In this document: piece by piece, positions 14,011 through 14,632 of the stretch | Numbering within the stretch: the first letter of the stretch is position 1 | Layout of the letters: the number at the start of each line of letters is the position of its first letter | Origin: Pseudomonadota bacterium | GTDB lineage: Bacteria; Pseudomonadota; Gammaproteobacteria; Burkholderiales; Sulfuriferulaceae | Reading direction: 5' to 3' | DNA: 14,632 bases | Assembly (NCBI GenBank): GCA_021790625.1 | Contig: JAJYGL010000147.1 | Span: forward strand, 1 to 14,632 | Notes under the pieces: model-generated | Seen by the model: the letters and a program-made list of their open reading frames with translations, nothing else | Told to the model about the DNA's origin: nothing | Databases searched by the model: none | Position numbers and translations under genes: made by a program

Positions 14011-14632
14011 TGAAATTGGCTGGGATGCTTTTTTGCGTGGCGGGAATGTTGGGGCTGGCGGGTTGTGCATCCACAGACACGGAGGCACCACTAACGAATT
14101 TGAACCAGGCAGGTGCGCAATCTGTTGGACAGCATGCGGAGATCACGCCGCCGGCCATGGCTGGCACGACCGGTTATGTCGTGCGCAAGGGAGATACGCT
14201 GTACAGCATTGCGTTGGAAAAAGGCTTGGATTACCACGATTTGGCGGCATGGAACCACTTGACCGACATCAACCATATTCGTGTCGGCCAGTTGTTGCAG
14301 ATTCAACCACCGGGTGGGCAGCATGCTGCAACAGGAGCTACAACAGGAGCTACAACAGGTGCCGCGCAGGCCATGCCACTCAATCAGCCCGCTGTGGCAG
14401 CGCAGCCGGTGGCAGCGGTAACAACCATCAATCAACCACAGGCGGTCAAGCTGCGTTGGTCGCCTGAGGCAGTCAAACAAGTGGATGCGGCGGACGCGGG
14501 TGCTGTATCGACGGTGACGCCATCTACGGCAACGGCGGCTTCTGCAGCGAGCGCGACATCCGCTCCGCAGACAGCATCGGACAAGTCGGCAGCAGAAGCT
14601 TCGCCTGCCAGTGATTGGGTGTGGCCAACCGC
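14010..14632 (+). CDS. nlpD: Murein hydrolase activator NlpD (3' end beyond window)
   Basis: NlpD is an envelope lipoprotein that activates amidase AmiC at the septum through a non-catalytic LytM domain. The frame opens at ATG 14010, sharing one base with the pcm stop (TGATG), and is still open at the window end, so at least 207 residues are present. A lipoprotein signal with lipobox LAGC (Cys19) is followed by a LysM domain (about 56-98, YVVRKGDTLYSIALEKG ... NHIRVGQLLQI). A long Ala/Thr/Gln/Pro-rich linker then leads to WVWPT, which is the usual opening of the LytM/M23 domain. The linker includes a 12-bp tandem repeat. In proteobacteria the main rpoS promoter often lies inside nlpD; I cannot point to one here. 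The product is clear although truncated. Confidence 0.93.
   Translation, partial: MKLAGMLFCVAGMLGLAGCASTDTEAPLTNLNQAGAQSVGQHAEITPPAMAGTTGYVVRKGDTLYSIALEKGLDYHDLAAWNHLTDINHIRVGQLLQIQPPGGQHAATGATTGATTGAAQAMPLNQPAVAAQPVAAVTTINQPQAVKLRWSPEAVKQVDAADAGAVSTVTPSTATAASAASATSAPQTASDKSAAEASPASDWVWPT
14329..14359 (+). repeat. 12-bp tandem repeat in the nlpD linker
   Basis: CAACAGGAGCTA occurs at 14329-14340 and 14341-14352, with a partial third copy (CAACAGG) to 14359. It is in frame and encodes a repeated Ala-Thr-Thr-Gly-type tetrapeptide in the flexible linker after the LysM domain. Confidence 0.8.

Noticed and set aside
14329..14359. CRISPR-like or regulatory direct repeats
   Set aside because: The copies are adjacent without spacers, only 12 bp, and in frame in the Ala/Thr-rich nlpD linker.

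Overview
The window looks like chromosomal DNA of a Gram-negative proteobacterium, most likely a betaproteobacterium. It carries type IV pilus assembly genes, a periplasm-directed peptidoglycan glycosyltransferase and an OM-lipoprotein-type NlpD. The aroE-mtgA pair and the surE-pcm-nlpD order are both familiar from Betaproteobacteria. The assignment rests on gene order and protein motifs only. I saw no rRNA, tRNA, phage, integrase or CRISPR sequence.

Left part (1-5598, minus strand): one convergent-to-nothing operon read right to left, pilB - pilC - pilD - coaE - zapD. It encodes the pilus extension ATPase, the inner-membrane platform, the prepilin peptidase/methylase, dephospho-CoA kinase and the FtsZ-bundling protein ZapD. 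pilC/pilD and pilD/coaE overlap. coaE and zapD are instead separated by about 360 bp that contain a foldback (MITE-like) element: perfect 19-bp terminal inverted repeats at 815-833 and 1071-1089, with a second, nested, roughly 100-nt imperfect palindrome inside. This element is the most distinctive non-coding structure in the window.

Middle (5599-8798): an AT-rich divergent intergenic region of about 460 bp separates pilB from the plus-strand genes. These are aroE (shikimate dehydrogenase) and mtgA (monofunctional transglycosylase), then an orphan single-pass protein resembling the GspC homology region of type II secretion. A UPF0145 (YbjQ-like) protein follows, translationally coupled to a two-helix membrane protein of unknown function.

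Right part (8889-14632, plus strand): a tightly packed signalling and maintenance block. A histidine kinase with a degenerate receiver domain and no recognisable sensor domain overlaps a LuxR-type response regulator, which in turn overlaps (ATGA) a cytosolic 5'-nucleotidase. After a 200-bp gap with a likely promoter come surE (a second, unrelated nucleotidase), pcm (protein isoaspartate repair) and the first two thirds of nlpD (LysM/LytM lipoprotein). All three junctions are overlapping. nlpD is cut by the window end just where its LytM domain begins; rpoS would be expected next.

No complete novel defence or mobile system is visible. The items most worth following are the foldback element, the kinase-regulator-nucleotidase cassette, the orphan GspC-like protein and the unusual P-loop of CoaE.
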